Positions 27,440-34,963 of a DNA stretch of 64,000 nucleotides are shown piece after piece. The stretch is from the NCBI RefSeq assembly GCF_007997005.1, contig NZ_VOSL01000148.1, positions 1-64,000 on the forward strand, in the 5' to 3' direction. The notes under the pieces were generated by a model. The model was given only the letters and a program-made list of their open reading frames with translations, was not told where the DNA came from and did no database searches. The position numbers were made by a program, and so were the translations under genes. Numbering within the stretch: position 1 is the first letter of the stretch; every line of letters begins with the position of its first letter. The stretch comes from Lujinxingia vulgaris (lineage in GTDB: Bacteria; Myxococcota_A; Bradymonadia; Bradymonadales; Bradymonadaceae).

Positions 27440-29530
27440 ATGGAATGTATCTTTGAAATCGGCTGCGAAGAGCTGCCCGCCCGCTTTGTCCCGGCCGCCC
27501 TCGACCAGCTGCGCGACTTTTTCGTTGAGGCCGCCGCCGACGCCCGCCTCTCCCACGGGGCCATCCGCACCATGGGCACCCCGCGCCGCCTTACGCTCCT
27601 GATCGACGAGCTGGCCGACGCTCAAGAAGACTTAAGCGAGGAGCGCACCGGCCCCCCTCTTAAAGCCGCCTACCGCGACGGCCAGCCCACCAAAGCCGCC
27701 GAAGGCTTTGCCCGCGGCCAGGGCGTCGCGCTCGAAGACCTCTACACCGTCGAGACCGACAAGGGCGAATACATCGCCGCAAAGGTCTTTGAGAAAGGCA
27801 AACCCGCCAGCGAGATTTTGCCGAGCCTTCTCGAAGGAATTCTGGCGAAGTTAAACTTCCCCAAATCCATGCGCTGGGCCGATCTTTCGATGAGCTTCGC
27901 GCGCCCGGTGCGCTGGATCGTGGCCGTCGCCGGCGGCGAGCTCGTGAAGATGAGCTTTGCCGGCGTGGAGAGCCAGACGGCGACCTACGGTCATCGTTTT
28001 GTGGCCCCCGGCCCCATCGAAGTCAGCTCGATTTCGGGCTACCTCGACGACCTGCGCGCAGCAGACGTCGAGCCCGACCCGGCCGCCCGCAAAGCCACCA
28101 TTGAGGTCGCGCTCAAAGAGCACGCCGAGGCGATCGGCGCCCGCGTCATCGACGACCCCGAGCTCGTCGAGGAGGTCACCTACCTCGTCGAAAAACCCTT
28201 CGCCGTCACCCTGCCCTTCAGCGAAGCCTACCTGGAGCTCCCGCCCGAGGTGCTCATCAGCTCGATGCGCTCCCACCAGCGCTACTTCGCGCTGGAAAAC
28301 CCCGACGGCTCGGGCCTGATGGCCGCCTGCGTCATCATCTACAACACCCCCGTGCGCGACCCCGAGCTCGTCGCCAGGGGCAACCTGCGCGTCCTCAAGG
28401 CTCGCCTCGACGACGCCCGCTTCTTCTGGGATCGCGACCTCAAGACACCCCTGGCCGAACGCGTCGCCGAGCTTGAGCGCGTGGTCTGGCTTGCCAAAAT
28501 CGGCACCATGAAAGAGCGCACCGAACGCATCGGCGAGCTCGCTGGACGTGTCGGCAAAACCCTGGGACTGGAGGGCCAGGCCCTTCAAGACGCCGAGCGC
28601 GCAGGTCTGCTCTCCAAGGCCGATCTCGTCACCCAGCTCGTCTTTGAGTTCACCGACCTCCAGGGCGTGATGGGCCGCGCCTACGCCCTTAAATCCGGCG
28701 AAAACGAGGCCGTCGCGCAGGCCATCTACGACCAGTACCTGCCCAAGGGCGCCGACGAAGAACTCCCCGGCTCCGAGGTGGGCGCATCCGTCGCCATCGC
28801 CGAAAAACTCGACGCCATCGTCGGCTGCTTCGGCATCAACCTTGTGCCCTCCTCCAACGCCGACCCCTACGGCCTGCGCCGCGCCGCGCTGGGCGTCATC
28901 CGCATCCTCGACGCCGCCGGATACAACGTCACCCTCGACCGGCTCATCGACCAGGCCATCGCCACCTACCAGACCAAAAACCCCGGCGTGCTCACCCGCG
29001 ACAACGATGAGCTGGCCGCCGAGGTCAAAGACTTCCTCGTGACGCGTCTGCGCTACCTCCTGCTCGACGCCGCCCCCACCGACGTCGTCGACGCTGTGCT
29101 CGCCGCCGGCGTCACCGACATCCCCTCGGTGCGCGGCCGCGTCAAAGCCCTGGCCGGCCTGCGCGACCAGGCCGACTTCGAGCCCCTGGCCATCGGCTTC
29201 AAACGCGTCGTCAATATTCTGGCCAAGCAGGCCTCCGAACTCAGCGACGCCCCGCAGGTCAACCCCGAGCTCCTGCAAGAAGACGCCGAAAAAGCCCTCT
29301 TCGACGCCTTCACCTCCACCCGCACCGAGGTCGACGCCGCGCTCGCCAGGAGCGACTGGCAAAAAGCCTGCGCCGAGCTCATCGGCCTCAAAGCCCCCGT
29401 CGACGCCTTCTTCGACGATGTGATGGTCATGACCGACGACACCGCCCTGCGCCAGAACCGGCTCGCCCTCTTGAGCGGCCTGCGCGACCTCTTCTTCGGC
29501 GTCGCCGATATCTCGAAGATTCAGGCCTGA
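27440..29530 (+). CDS. glyS: Glycyl-tRNA synthetase, beta subunit
   Basis: GlyS is the tRNA-binding partner of GlyQ. The 696 residues follow the family from MECIFEIGCEELPARFV through SMRSHQRYFALE and ARFFWDRDLKTPLAERV, the HD-like region (LVTQLVFEFTDLQGVMGRAYAL), LRRAALGVIRIL, and a C-terminal anticodon-binding helical domain ending NRLALLSGLRDLFFGVADIS. It is translated after glyQ and closed by a strong terminator. Confidence 0.98.
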   Translation: MECIFEIGCEELPARFVPAALDQLRDFFVEAAADARLSHGAIRTMGTPRRLTLLIDELADAQEDLSEERTGPPLKAAYRDGQPTKAAEGFARGQGVALEDLYTVETDKGEYIAAKVFEKGKPASEILPSLLEGILAKLNFPKSMRWADLSMSFARPVRWIVAVAGGELVKMSFAGVESQTATYGHRFVAPGPIEVSSISGYLDDLRAADVEPDPAARKATIEVALKEHAEAIGARVIDDPELVEEVTYLVEKPFAVTLPFSEAYLELPPEVLISSMRSHQRYFALENPDGSGLMAACVIIYNTPVRDPELVARGNLRVLKARLDDARFFWDRDLKTPLAERVAELERVVWLAKIGTMKERTERIGELAGRVGKTLGLEGQALQDAERAGLLSKADLVTQLVFEFTDLQGVMGRAYALKSGENEAVAQAIYDQYLPKGADEELPGSEVGASVAIAEKLDAIVGCFGINLVPSSNADPYGLRRAALGVIRILDAAGYNVTLDRLIDQAIATYQTKNPGVLTRDNDELAAEVKDFLVTRLRYLLLDAAPTDVVDAVLAAGVTDIPSVRGRVKALAGLRDQADFEPLAIGFKRVVNILAKQASELSDAPQVNPELLQEDAEKALFDAFTSTRTEVDAALARSDWQKACAELIGLKAPVDAFFDDVMVMTDDTALRQNRLALLSGLRDLFFGVADISKIQA

Positions 29531-29577
29531 GTTTTAGCCGGGGACGAAGGCTCGCACCTTCTCCCTGAGCCCTGATC

Positions 29578-29617
29578 AAAAAACCGGCTGGCCGCGATGG
29601 CCGGCCGGTTTTTTTAT
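29578..29617 (+). terminator. Rho-independent terminator after glyS
   Basis: AAACCGGCTGGCC pairs with GGCCGGCCGGTTT around a short loop (one mismatch) and is followed by seven T residues, 48 bases after the glyS stop. Confidence 0.9.
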
Positions 29618-29640
29618 TCAGGACAACGACTCGGGACACC

Positions 29641-29892
29641 GAGTTGGTGTTTTACTCAGGTAAATCCACAGCTCAGACCCCTGAGTTGCCGTTTTACCCA
29701 GGTAAATCCACAGCTAAGCAGGCTGAGTTGGCGTTTTACTCAGGTAAATCCGCAGCTAAGCAGGCTGAGTTGGCGTTTTACTCAGGTAAATCCACAGCTA
29801 AGCAGGCTGAGTTGCCGTTCTACTCAGGTAAATCCGCAGCTAAGCAGGCTGAGTTGGCGTTTTACTCAGGTAGATCCGCAGCTCAGACCCCT
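29641..29892. repeat. Minisatellite, six 42-bp units
   Basis: Six head-to-tail units start at 29641, 29683, 29725, 29767, 29809 and 29851, with a degenerate half unit after. Each begins GAGTTGGCGT, has TACTCAGGTAAATCC in the middle and ends GCTAAGCAGGCT; the first and last units end GCTCAGACCCCT instead. CTGAGT and ACTCAG inside each unit can pair as a small hairpin. The unit is 50% GC, well below the surroundings. As 42 is a multiple of 3, frames stay open (a frame from a GTG at 29644 would give a 14-residue repeat ELAFYSGKSAAKQA), but there is no ribosome site. Confidence 0.9.
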
Positions 29893-29928
29893 TACGTCCC
29901 CTTCTATCGTTAACAAAGCGGCGACTCA

Positions 29929-30092
29929 GGCTCAGGGCAATCGCAAAGGGGGTTCCCACCACCTGCCACCGTAGGGGGACCCCTTGTGGGTCCCCGCCCT
30001 GGGAGTTCCGGAGGGGCACAAGACCCCTCCCTACGGATTGGGTGGGTTCTCCACAAAAAAACCTGGTGGGACTTTGCGATTGTTCTGGGCTC
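29929..30092. repeat. 164-bp inverted-repeat element with nested hairpins
   Basis: The ends are imperfect inverted repeats: CTCAGGGCAATCGCAAAG at 29931-29948 against CTTTGCGATTGTTCTGGG at 30072-30089. Inside, CCGTAGGG (29969-29976) pairs with CCCTACGG (30029-30036). Two perfect hairpins lie between: GGGGACCC/GGGTCCCC (29975-29995) and GGAGGGG/CCCCTCC (30010-30030). The whole can fold as a cloverleaf. There is no open frame of note. It looks like a MITE or REP-type mobile repeat, or possibly a structured RNA. Confidence 0.7.
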
Positions 30093-30099
30093 AAACCAC

Positions 30100-30714
30100 T
30101 TAGCTTTCGGGCCAGGGTCGCGGGTCATGGCCAAAGGCCGCCACATAAAGCCCTTTGAGCTCGTCGTCGCTCAGATGCCGACACCAGCGCAGCTTCAGAT
30201 CGCCAAGCTCCAGCGGGCCCAGACGAACGCGCCGCAGCTTGCGGATCTGCAGGCCGCTGCGATCGCAGAGCTTACGCACCTGGCGGTGGCGCCCCTCGGT
30301 GATGGCGATCTCGATCCACGTGCAACTGGAGCGCTCCGCCACCCACCCGGTGCGCGCCGGTGCCGTGAACTTGCCCGGCTCGTACTCCAGGGGCTCCTGC
30401 AAGGCCGCTAAAACCGGATCGTCCGGCCCGAGCTTCGCCTTCACTTTGACGTGGTAGACCTTCTCGATCGGTGAAAGATCCGAGGCGTCCCCCGCCATCG
30501 AGGTCGGCCCGACGTAGTCCTTGTTGAGCAGGGCCTGGGAGAGCTTGCCGTCGTCGGTGAAGAGCAAAAGCCCCTCGGTGTTGAAGTCGAGGCGCCCCAC
30601 ATGCGGCAGAGGCTCAAAATGCTTCGGCACGTGGTCGTAGACCGTCGGGCGATCCTCAAAATCCACCCGGGCGGTGATGCAGCCGGGGGGTTTGTTCATG
30701 ATGAATGCGGACAT
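30100..30714 (-). CDS. 23S/16S rRNA pseudouridine synthase, RluE-like (RsuA family, no S4 domain)
   Basis: This 204-residue RsuA/RluB/E/F-family enzyme isomerises a uridine in rRNA. The catalytic aspartate lies in GRLDFNTEGLLLFTDDG, and EKVYHVKVKAKL and TEGRHRQVRKLCDRSGLQIRKLRRVRLGPLELGDL are standard. Like E. coli RluE it lacks the N-terminal S4 RNA-binding domain, beginning directly MNKPPG. Its exact rRNA target cannot be read from sequence. It sits right next to the 164-bp inverted-repeat element. Confidence 0.93.
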   Translation of the reverse strand: MSAFIMNKPPGCITARVDFEDRPTVYDHVPKHFEPLPHVGRLDFNTEGLLLFTDDGKLSQALLNKDYVGPTSMAGDASDLSPIEKVYHVKVKAKLGPDDPVLAALQEPLEYEPGKFTAPARTGWVAERSSCTWIEIAITEGRHRQVRKLCDRSGLQIRKLRRVRLGPLELGDLKLRWCRHLSDDELKGLYVAAFGHDPRPWPES

Positions 30715-30764
30715 GGAATAGGGGGCTTGAGCTTAGAAGGTGTGAGTAAGTCGAAGCCGGACGC

Positions 30765-30968
30765 TCAACCGAGCCCCCGCTTCTTCTTCAGGCATTTATG
30801 GGACATCGTTCGCCCCTCGTCGATGTCGCGCTCTCCACGCTCCACCAACGACCGGACGTGATGAACATACTGCAAATAGGACAGAACCTCCTGCTTCATT
30901 TCACCCCAGGTCAGGTCATCGGGAAGCTCGCGAATAAACGCGATCAGCTCATGTTTTGCGCTCGCCAT
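30765..30968 (-). CDS. Small antitoxin-like protein without toxin partner
   Basis: This 67-residue protein starts at ATG 30968. The helical N-terminus KHELIAFIRELPDDLTWGEMKQEV and the closing RGERDIDEGRTMSH are like the short antitoxins of RelE/ParE systems, which share a LPxxxTWxE ... RGxxDADxGRxxxH pattern. In such systems a toxin gene usually follows. Here the next gene downstream is the rRNA pseudouridine synthase, so it is an orphan. The basic tail CLKKKRGLG is unusual. The family match is by pattern only. Confidence 0.5.
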   Translation of the reverse strand: MASAKHELIAFIRELPDDLTWGEMKQEVLSYLQYVHHVRSLVERGERDIDEGRTMSHKCLKKKRGLG

Positions 30969-31035
30969 CAGCGTTCTCCTGCACCATTTCAGGCTTGTGG
31001 TGAAGCCTGTCATCACGTGTGACCTCCCTACCCGC

Positions 31036-31273
31036 CCCCCCTGTTCAACATCAATTGAGATTCACAAATCGCCCCCGCACCCGCTGCGTATTAGGCGCAT
31101 CGCCCTGGCCCCAGAGCACCACGTAGACCGAGCCCGCCACGTGGTCGATGCTGACGCCGTAGGGCATGCGCGCCTGGTCGCCGGTGTGCAGGTCGAGGCG
31201 GCCGGCCTGGGAGGTGAAGTCGCCCGACGCGTTGGCGAGGAAGCGGCGGGCATGCACGTTGAGCGCGGTGCCG
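31036..31273 (-). pseudogene. Truncated copy of the 3' end of the lipoprotein gene at 32508-33953
   Basis: These 238 bases match 32493-32730 with only 6 substitutions and no gaps that I can count. They hold the last 74 or so codons plus 15 bases after the stop of the large lipoprotein gene. The fragment keeps the stop codon and frame (ending GRFVNLN) but has no start, signal peptide or ribosome site. It ends abruptly at 31273 in unrelated sequence. It is a dead fragment and forms a direct repeat around the MYXO-CTERM gene between the copies. Confidence 0.9.
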
Positions 31274-31346
31274 TTTGAAGCACATATGCTCCCTCACTAC
31301 ACTCCCACGCTCCTGCGCTCGCCGACCGCTCACTTGAGAGTTGCTC

Positions 31347-32405
31347 ATGCCCAAACATCGCCTATTGATATCGTACGCGTTCGTGATCCTGGCGATCACC
31401 GTCGTAAGTGTTGGCGGCAGTCAAGAAGCTGGCGCCATGGAGCCCCCGTATTGCCCCTTTGACATTCTGGGAGGAACGACGCTCGGCGAAGGAGTCATGG
31501 CTGACGAGGGAGAACCGCTGACGCTCTATGTTCACGGCTACCCCGATGAGCTATGGCAAGCGGATCCAGAAAACTACCCTGACACCCTGATCGCCACGCA
31601 TGCGACAGGCGAGCGCACGGTCTCGCTGTCGCGCATAAGCGCGCTGCCTCTCGATAATCAGGAAGGGATCGCAACCTACGGCGCTGACGAAGGCTTGCTC
31701 GACACCGGTCGATGGGATCTGAGTTATGAGGACGAACCTGTCGGCCAGTTCAACGCCTACCCTCCTCCAATAGACCGTCTTGTTCTGCCGTTCTCTACGC
31801 CGCAGGCCTACGTTCAAGACAGCGAATCCGCCCGCGACTACCTCGATCGCAACCAGCGAGCCCGCGCCACCTTGCAGGTCATACTTCCGGTGCCCGGAGA
31901 GTGGAAGGCCTGGCACGCAGATCTCCATGACGGTGCCCTGGTCGCAGTTCGGCTCGGAGTGGATGCCCCACCCTCGACATCTGTCGATTACACCACCAAC
32001 ACGGGATTCACATTAACTTCAAGCGGTGAAATTGAGGTCTTTTCGCCTGAACTGAGTTGTTGGCCGGGCCGAAACGCTAATTGGATCGACGGAGGCACGC
32101 TTCATGGCCTTATATGGCCGGTAGGCACCGATCCCGAAGCCGTCTCGGTACGTTTTGAGCTCGATCTGGCCGAGCTTCAGCGCGACTTCGACGCAATCTA
32201 TGGAGATGATTTCGCTGATACGGGTGGTGGGGGCAATGACGCGGGCAACCGCGAGGATGACGCGAGCGAGAGCATCAATCGGCCCACGGGGCAGTCCAGA
32301 GGTTGCGGCAGCACGGGAAACGCCACGCCTGAGCACCTTGCGTTGAGTCTGCTCATGCTTCTGGGCACGATGTGTGTCGTAAAACGACGCTCCACATCTA
32401 AGTAG
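31347..32405 (+). CDS. Exported protein with MYXO-CTERM-like tail, in inserted segment
   Basis: This is a 352-residue protein. ATG 31347 has GAGAG upstream and begins a signal peptide (hydrophobic ISYAFVILAITVVSVGG, cut near QEAGA). The mature part is beta-rich with cysteines and a Gly/Asp linker. The tail is RGCGST, then a hydrophobic helix LALSLLMLLGTMCVV and KRR, like the MYXO-CTERM signal. No family is recognised. It is transcribed opposite to its neighbours and lies between two 238-bp direct repeats. The 180 bases I counted (31501-31680) are about 60% GC, lower than most neighbours, which suggests recent arrival. Confidence 0.78.
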   Translation: MPKHRLLISYAFVILAITVVSVGGSQEAGAMEPPYCPFDILGGTTLGEGVMADEGEPLTLYVHGYPDELWQADPENYPDTLIATHATGERTVSLSRISALPLDNQEGIATYGADEGLLDTGRWDLSYEDEPVGQFNAYPPPIDRLVLPFSTPQAYVQDSESARDYLDRNQRARATLQVILPVPGEWKAWHADLHDGALVAVRLGVDAPPSTSVDYTTNTGFTLTSSGEIEVFSPELSCWPGRNANWIDGGTLHGLIWPVGTDPEAVSVRFELDLAELQRDFDAIYGDDFADTGGGGNDAGNREDDASESINRPTGQSRGCGSTGNATPEHLALSLLMLLGTMCVVKRRSTSK

Positions 32406-32492
32406 AATGCGCAGAAATACAGAAGGTTGTGCGCCGTGAGCACTTGCTCTCGCTTACCGCTCGACGATCGGGCTGGCGCCTCACCCGCAACG

Positions 32493-32730
32493 CCCCCCTG
32501 TTCAACATCAATTGAGATTCACAAAACGCCCCTGCACCCGCTGCGTATTAGGCGCATCGCCCTGGCCCCACAGCACCACGTAGACCGAGCCCGCCACGTG
32601 GTCGATGCTGACACCGTAGGGCATGCGCGCCTGGTCGCCGGTGTGCAGGTCGAGGCGGCCGGTCTGGGAGATGAAGTCGCCCGACGCGTTGGCGAGGAAG
32701 CGGCGGGCATGCACGTTGAGCGCGGTGCCG
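32493..32730. repeat. Intact copy of the 238-bp direct repeat
   Basis: This is the right-hand copy of the repeat at 31036-31273, at a fixed offset of 1457 bases. It is the native 3' end of the lipoprotein gene. The stretch between the copies is 1219 bases and holds one complete gene. Confidence 0.9.
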
Positions 32731-33953
32731 CTGGACTGGCGGGTGATCCAGGCCACCGCGCCGCCGGTGGGGCTTGCGGCCACGTCACCCAGGAGCGCCT
32801 CGCGGTTGCTGACGGCGCTGGAGGCGTAGTCGCTGCCCGCGCTCATGCGTGAGCCGTCTTTGACGATGATGTCGTTGCCAAAGCCCACGCCACCGCTGAA
32901 CGCCAGCCAGTGGCGGCCGTTGTTCTGGGCTTTGGAGAGGCGACCACCGCGGTTCAGGTCGATGGTGGGGTGGGCGACGATGGCCTGCGCGGGCGTGGCT
33001 TTGGTTTCGCCCGCCAGGATCTGGCCGTGGTAGACGCGCGGGGTGTCAAAGCCGCCGCCCACAAAGCTCATGGTGATCAGGCGGCTCTCGTTGGCGGCCA
33101 CGCTCGGCTCGGTCTGGTCGCCGTAGGTGTCGACGGCATAGGGGAAGAACCCGTCGAGCAGGCGATTTCCGTTGGCGTCAAAGCGCTGCAAGACCAGCCG
33201 GGCGCCCTCCGAGGTGAGGGCGGAGGCGGCGAGTATGGCTTCGTTGTCGTCGAGGACGGCGACGTCGGGCTGCCAGATGGTGTTGATCGCATCGCCGGAG
33301 CTCAGCACGGGCGTCACCTCGAACGACTCCACCTGGCGCGGGGTGCCATCCAGATCAAAAGCGCGAGCGCGAACGGTGCCCTCGAGGTCATCTTCGCTCC
33401 AGACCACAAAAAGCGTCGTCTCACTGAGGGCCAACGAAGGTTGAAGGCTACGAACCTCTGGCGAGGTAGAGACCTCAAAGGGCTCGACCAGAAGCTCAGC
33501 GTCGCAGCCCATTTTTGCGGCGTACACCCGCTCCGGTGTGCCGGACTCACCGGGGCGCTGCACGTAGGTCACCCACACGCCCTCCCCATCGAAGGCGGCG
33601 CGCGCCTGAAGCTGTGCCTGGCCGACCAGCGGCAGGGTCCAGGTGGAGGCGGTGTCCAGAATATCGGCGCAGGTCAGCTCGGGCTCGACGTCGGTGTCAG
33701 GCTCGGTGTCGGTGTCGGCATCGGGCTCATCGTCGGCGTCCGGAACATCGCCGGCGTCGTCCAGGCCCGCGTCCTCGCCAGCGTCCGGGAGGTTGCCGGC
33801 GTCGGGCGCATCTCCCGTATCGGGGCGCGTGTCGACGCGGATGTCGTCGTCACCGCCCGAGCCGCCAAAGATGCCACCGTCGGCGCAGCCCACCACGCAC
33901 GTCATCACACAAAGCGCCAGCGCGGCGCGCCCAACCTTCCAGCTCGTCTTCAT
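32508..33953 (-). CDS. Lipoprotein with acidic Asp-Pro tether and beta-propeller-like body
   Basis: This 481-residue lipoprotein starts at ATG 33953; the lipobox is VVGC with C23. Residues 35-105 are a highly acidic tether (units such as PDAGEDAGLDDAGDVPDADDEPD). The body has recurring blades (ERVYAAKMG, VVWSEDDLEGTVRARAFD, AILAASALTSEGARLVLQRFD, AVAWITRQ, VYVVLWGQGDAP), which suggests a beta-propeller or related repeat domain of unknown ligand. Its 3' end is duplicated at 31036-31273. A short hairpin-rich gap of 305 bases separates it from the HD hydrolase gene. Surface display is likely. Confidence 0.8.
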   Translation of the reverse strand: MKTSWKVGRAALALCVMTCVVGCADGGIFGGSGGDDDIRVDTRPDTGDAPDAGNLPDAGEDAGLDDAGDVPDADDEPDADTDTEPDTDVEPELTCADILDTASTWTLPLVGQAQLQARAAFDGEGVWVTYVQRPGESGTPERVYAAKMGCDAELLVEPFEVSTSPEVRSLQPSLALSETTLFVVWSEDDLEGTVRARAFDLDGTPRQVESFEVTPVLSSGDAINTIWQPDVAVLDDNEAILAASALTSEGARLVLQRFDANGNRLLDGFFPYAVDTYGDQTEPSVAANESRLITMSFVGGGFDTPRVYHGQILAGETKATPAQAIVAHPTIDLNRGGRLSKAQNNGRHWLAFSGGVGFGNDIIVKDGSRMSAGSDYASSAVSNREALLGDVAASPTGGAVAWITRQSSGTALNVHARRFLANASGDFISQTGRLDLHTGDQARMPYGVSIDHVAGSVYVVLWGQGDAPNTQRVQGRFVNLN

Positions 33954-34258
33954 CGCTACACCCTTCTCGCAAGACCCACACAACCCAGGCCACGCGCGCG
34001 CCGCGATCGCAAACGATCGCTCCCCTCCCGGGCCACAGGTCCTGTGGGGAGGTGAGTTCGACGTTGGGAGCTGGCGTTGACGCCGCGTTCGTCGGCGGCA
34101 TCACCATCAGCTCAAAGCGTCGTGCCGACCCTGGGTCGGCGAAGCGTGCGTGGCATTAACCGGAAGGTTAACTACCAAAGCTGGGAGGTGGGGGGCAAGT
34201 CGGGGCCTACACGCGGGCGACGCTGTGGCACGCCAGGCAGGGCGAGGAGGCTTCAACT
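33954..34258. other. 305-bp intergenic region with small hairpins
   Basis: Two perfect small inverted repeats are present: GCCGACC/GGTCGGC at 34122-34138 and TTAACC/GGTTAA at 34156-34171. No gene or T tract is seen. The promoter of the lipoprotein gene lies near its left end. Confidence 0.4.
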
Positions 34259-34852
34259 TCAGTCCATCTCCCCCACCAGGCGCCTGAGCTCCCCGCTCAG
34301 ATACCCGGGCATCTTCGCCTCAAAGATCTCGGCCAGACATCGGTAGTACCAGATCGACTGCTCTTTGCTGGCCGAAAAACGCTCCCAGAGCGCGTCGCCC
34401 ACCGCCTGCAAGTCACGCACGATCGACGCGGCGTTATGCACCTTATCGGCCAGGGACACGAGCAGGATTGGCGAGTCGTCGGGGAGCTCGCGAAGGTGGG
34501 CGAGGTAGGCTTCTTTGCGGGGCTGCCACGGGGGCTTGGGGTCTTCGTAGGCGTCGGTGCAGCCCTCCACGATAAAGAGCACCTCGGGTCCGAAGCGCTC
34601 TAAAATCTGCGCGGCGATGTCGGGGATCTCACCGACGCAGTCTTCGATGGCGTCGTGCAAAAGCGCGCCGATGACCTGGTCTTCGCTGCCGCCGTTGCTG
34701 CCGACAAGCGCGGCCACGGCCATCAGGTGGTTGATGTAAGGGGTCTTTTTGCCCTTGCGGGTCTGCGCGCGGTGCCAGCGGCTCGCGCAGCTCAGAGCTT
34801 CGTCGAAGCGCTCGGAGTAGCCGCGCTCGGGGGTGTTATCGACCTGTGTCAT
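34259..34852 (-). CDS. HD-domain hydrolase, ppGpp hydrolase (SpoT/Mesh1)-like
   Basis: This 197-residue protein consists of one HD domain. The metal ligands are evident: H in INHLMAVAAL, the HD pair in ALLHDAIEDC and a later D in LADKVHN. The arrangement YINHLMAVA ... LLHDAIED ... SLADKVHNA matches the hydrolase half of RelA/SpoT and the small Mesh1-type enzymes that remove pyrophosphate from (p)ppGpp. There is no synthetase, TGS or ACT domain, so it could be a stand-alone alarmone hydrolase. ATG 34852 has GGGAGG upstream. Substrate is inferred. Confidence 0.83.
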   Translation of the reverse strand: MTQVDNTPERGYSERFDEALSCASRWHRAQTRKGKKTPYINHLMAVAALVGSNGGSEDQVIGALLHDAIEDCVGEIPDIAAQILERFGPEVLFIVEGCTDAYEDPKPPWQPRKEAYLAHLRELPDDSPILLVSLADKVHNAASIVRDLQAVGDALWERFSASKEQSIWYYRCLAEIFEAKMPGYLSGELRRLVGEMD

Positions 34853-34963
34853 GGACGTCCTCCCTGGGGTGGTGTTGCGTTATGTTGCGCAACGGTCGCC
34901 CCGGGGAGGTTTTGTGTCAAGACACCACCGCATCGACGCATCGCCCGCGTCACGTCGCCCCGG

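Noticed and set aside
27851-29362. A 503-codon minus-strand open frame inside glyS
   Set aside because: It is the mirror of glyS. Codon bias and protein content are those of an antisense frame, and glyS is certain.
29641-29892. Possible CRISPR array
   Set aside because: The 42-bp units follow each other with no unique spacers, and there are no cas genes.
29644-29913. A repeat protein of 14-residue units encoded by the minisatellite
   Set aside because: There is no ribosome site, the first codon is a GTG inside the repeat, and other frames are open too. It is kept only as a question in the findings.
34040-34250. Inverted repeats as an attachment site or mobile element end
   Set aside because: The hairpins are only 6-7 bp each, are unrelated to each other and have no direct repeats around them.
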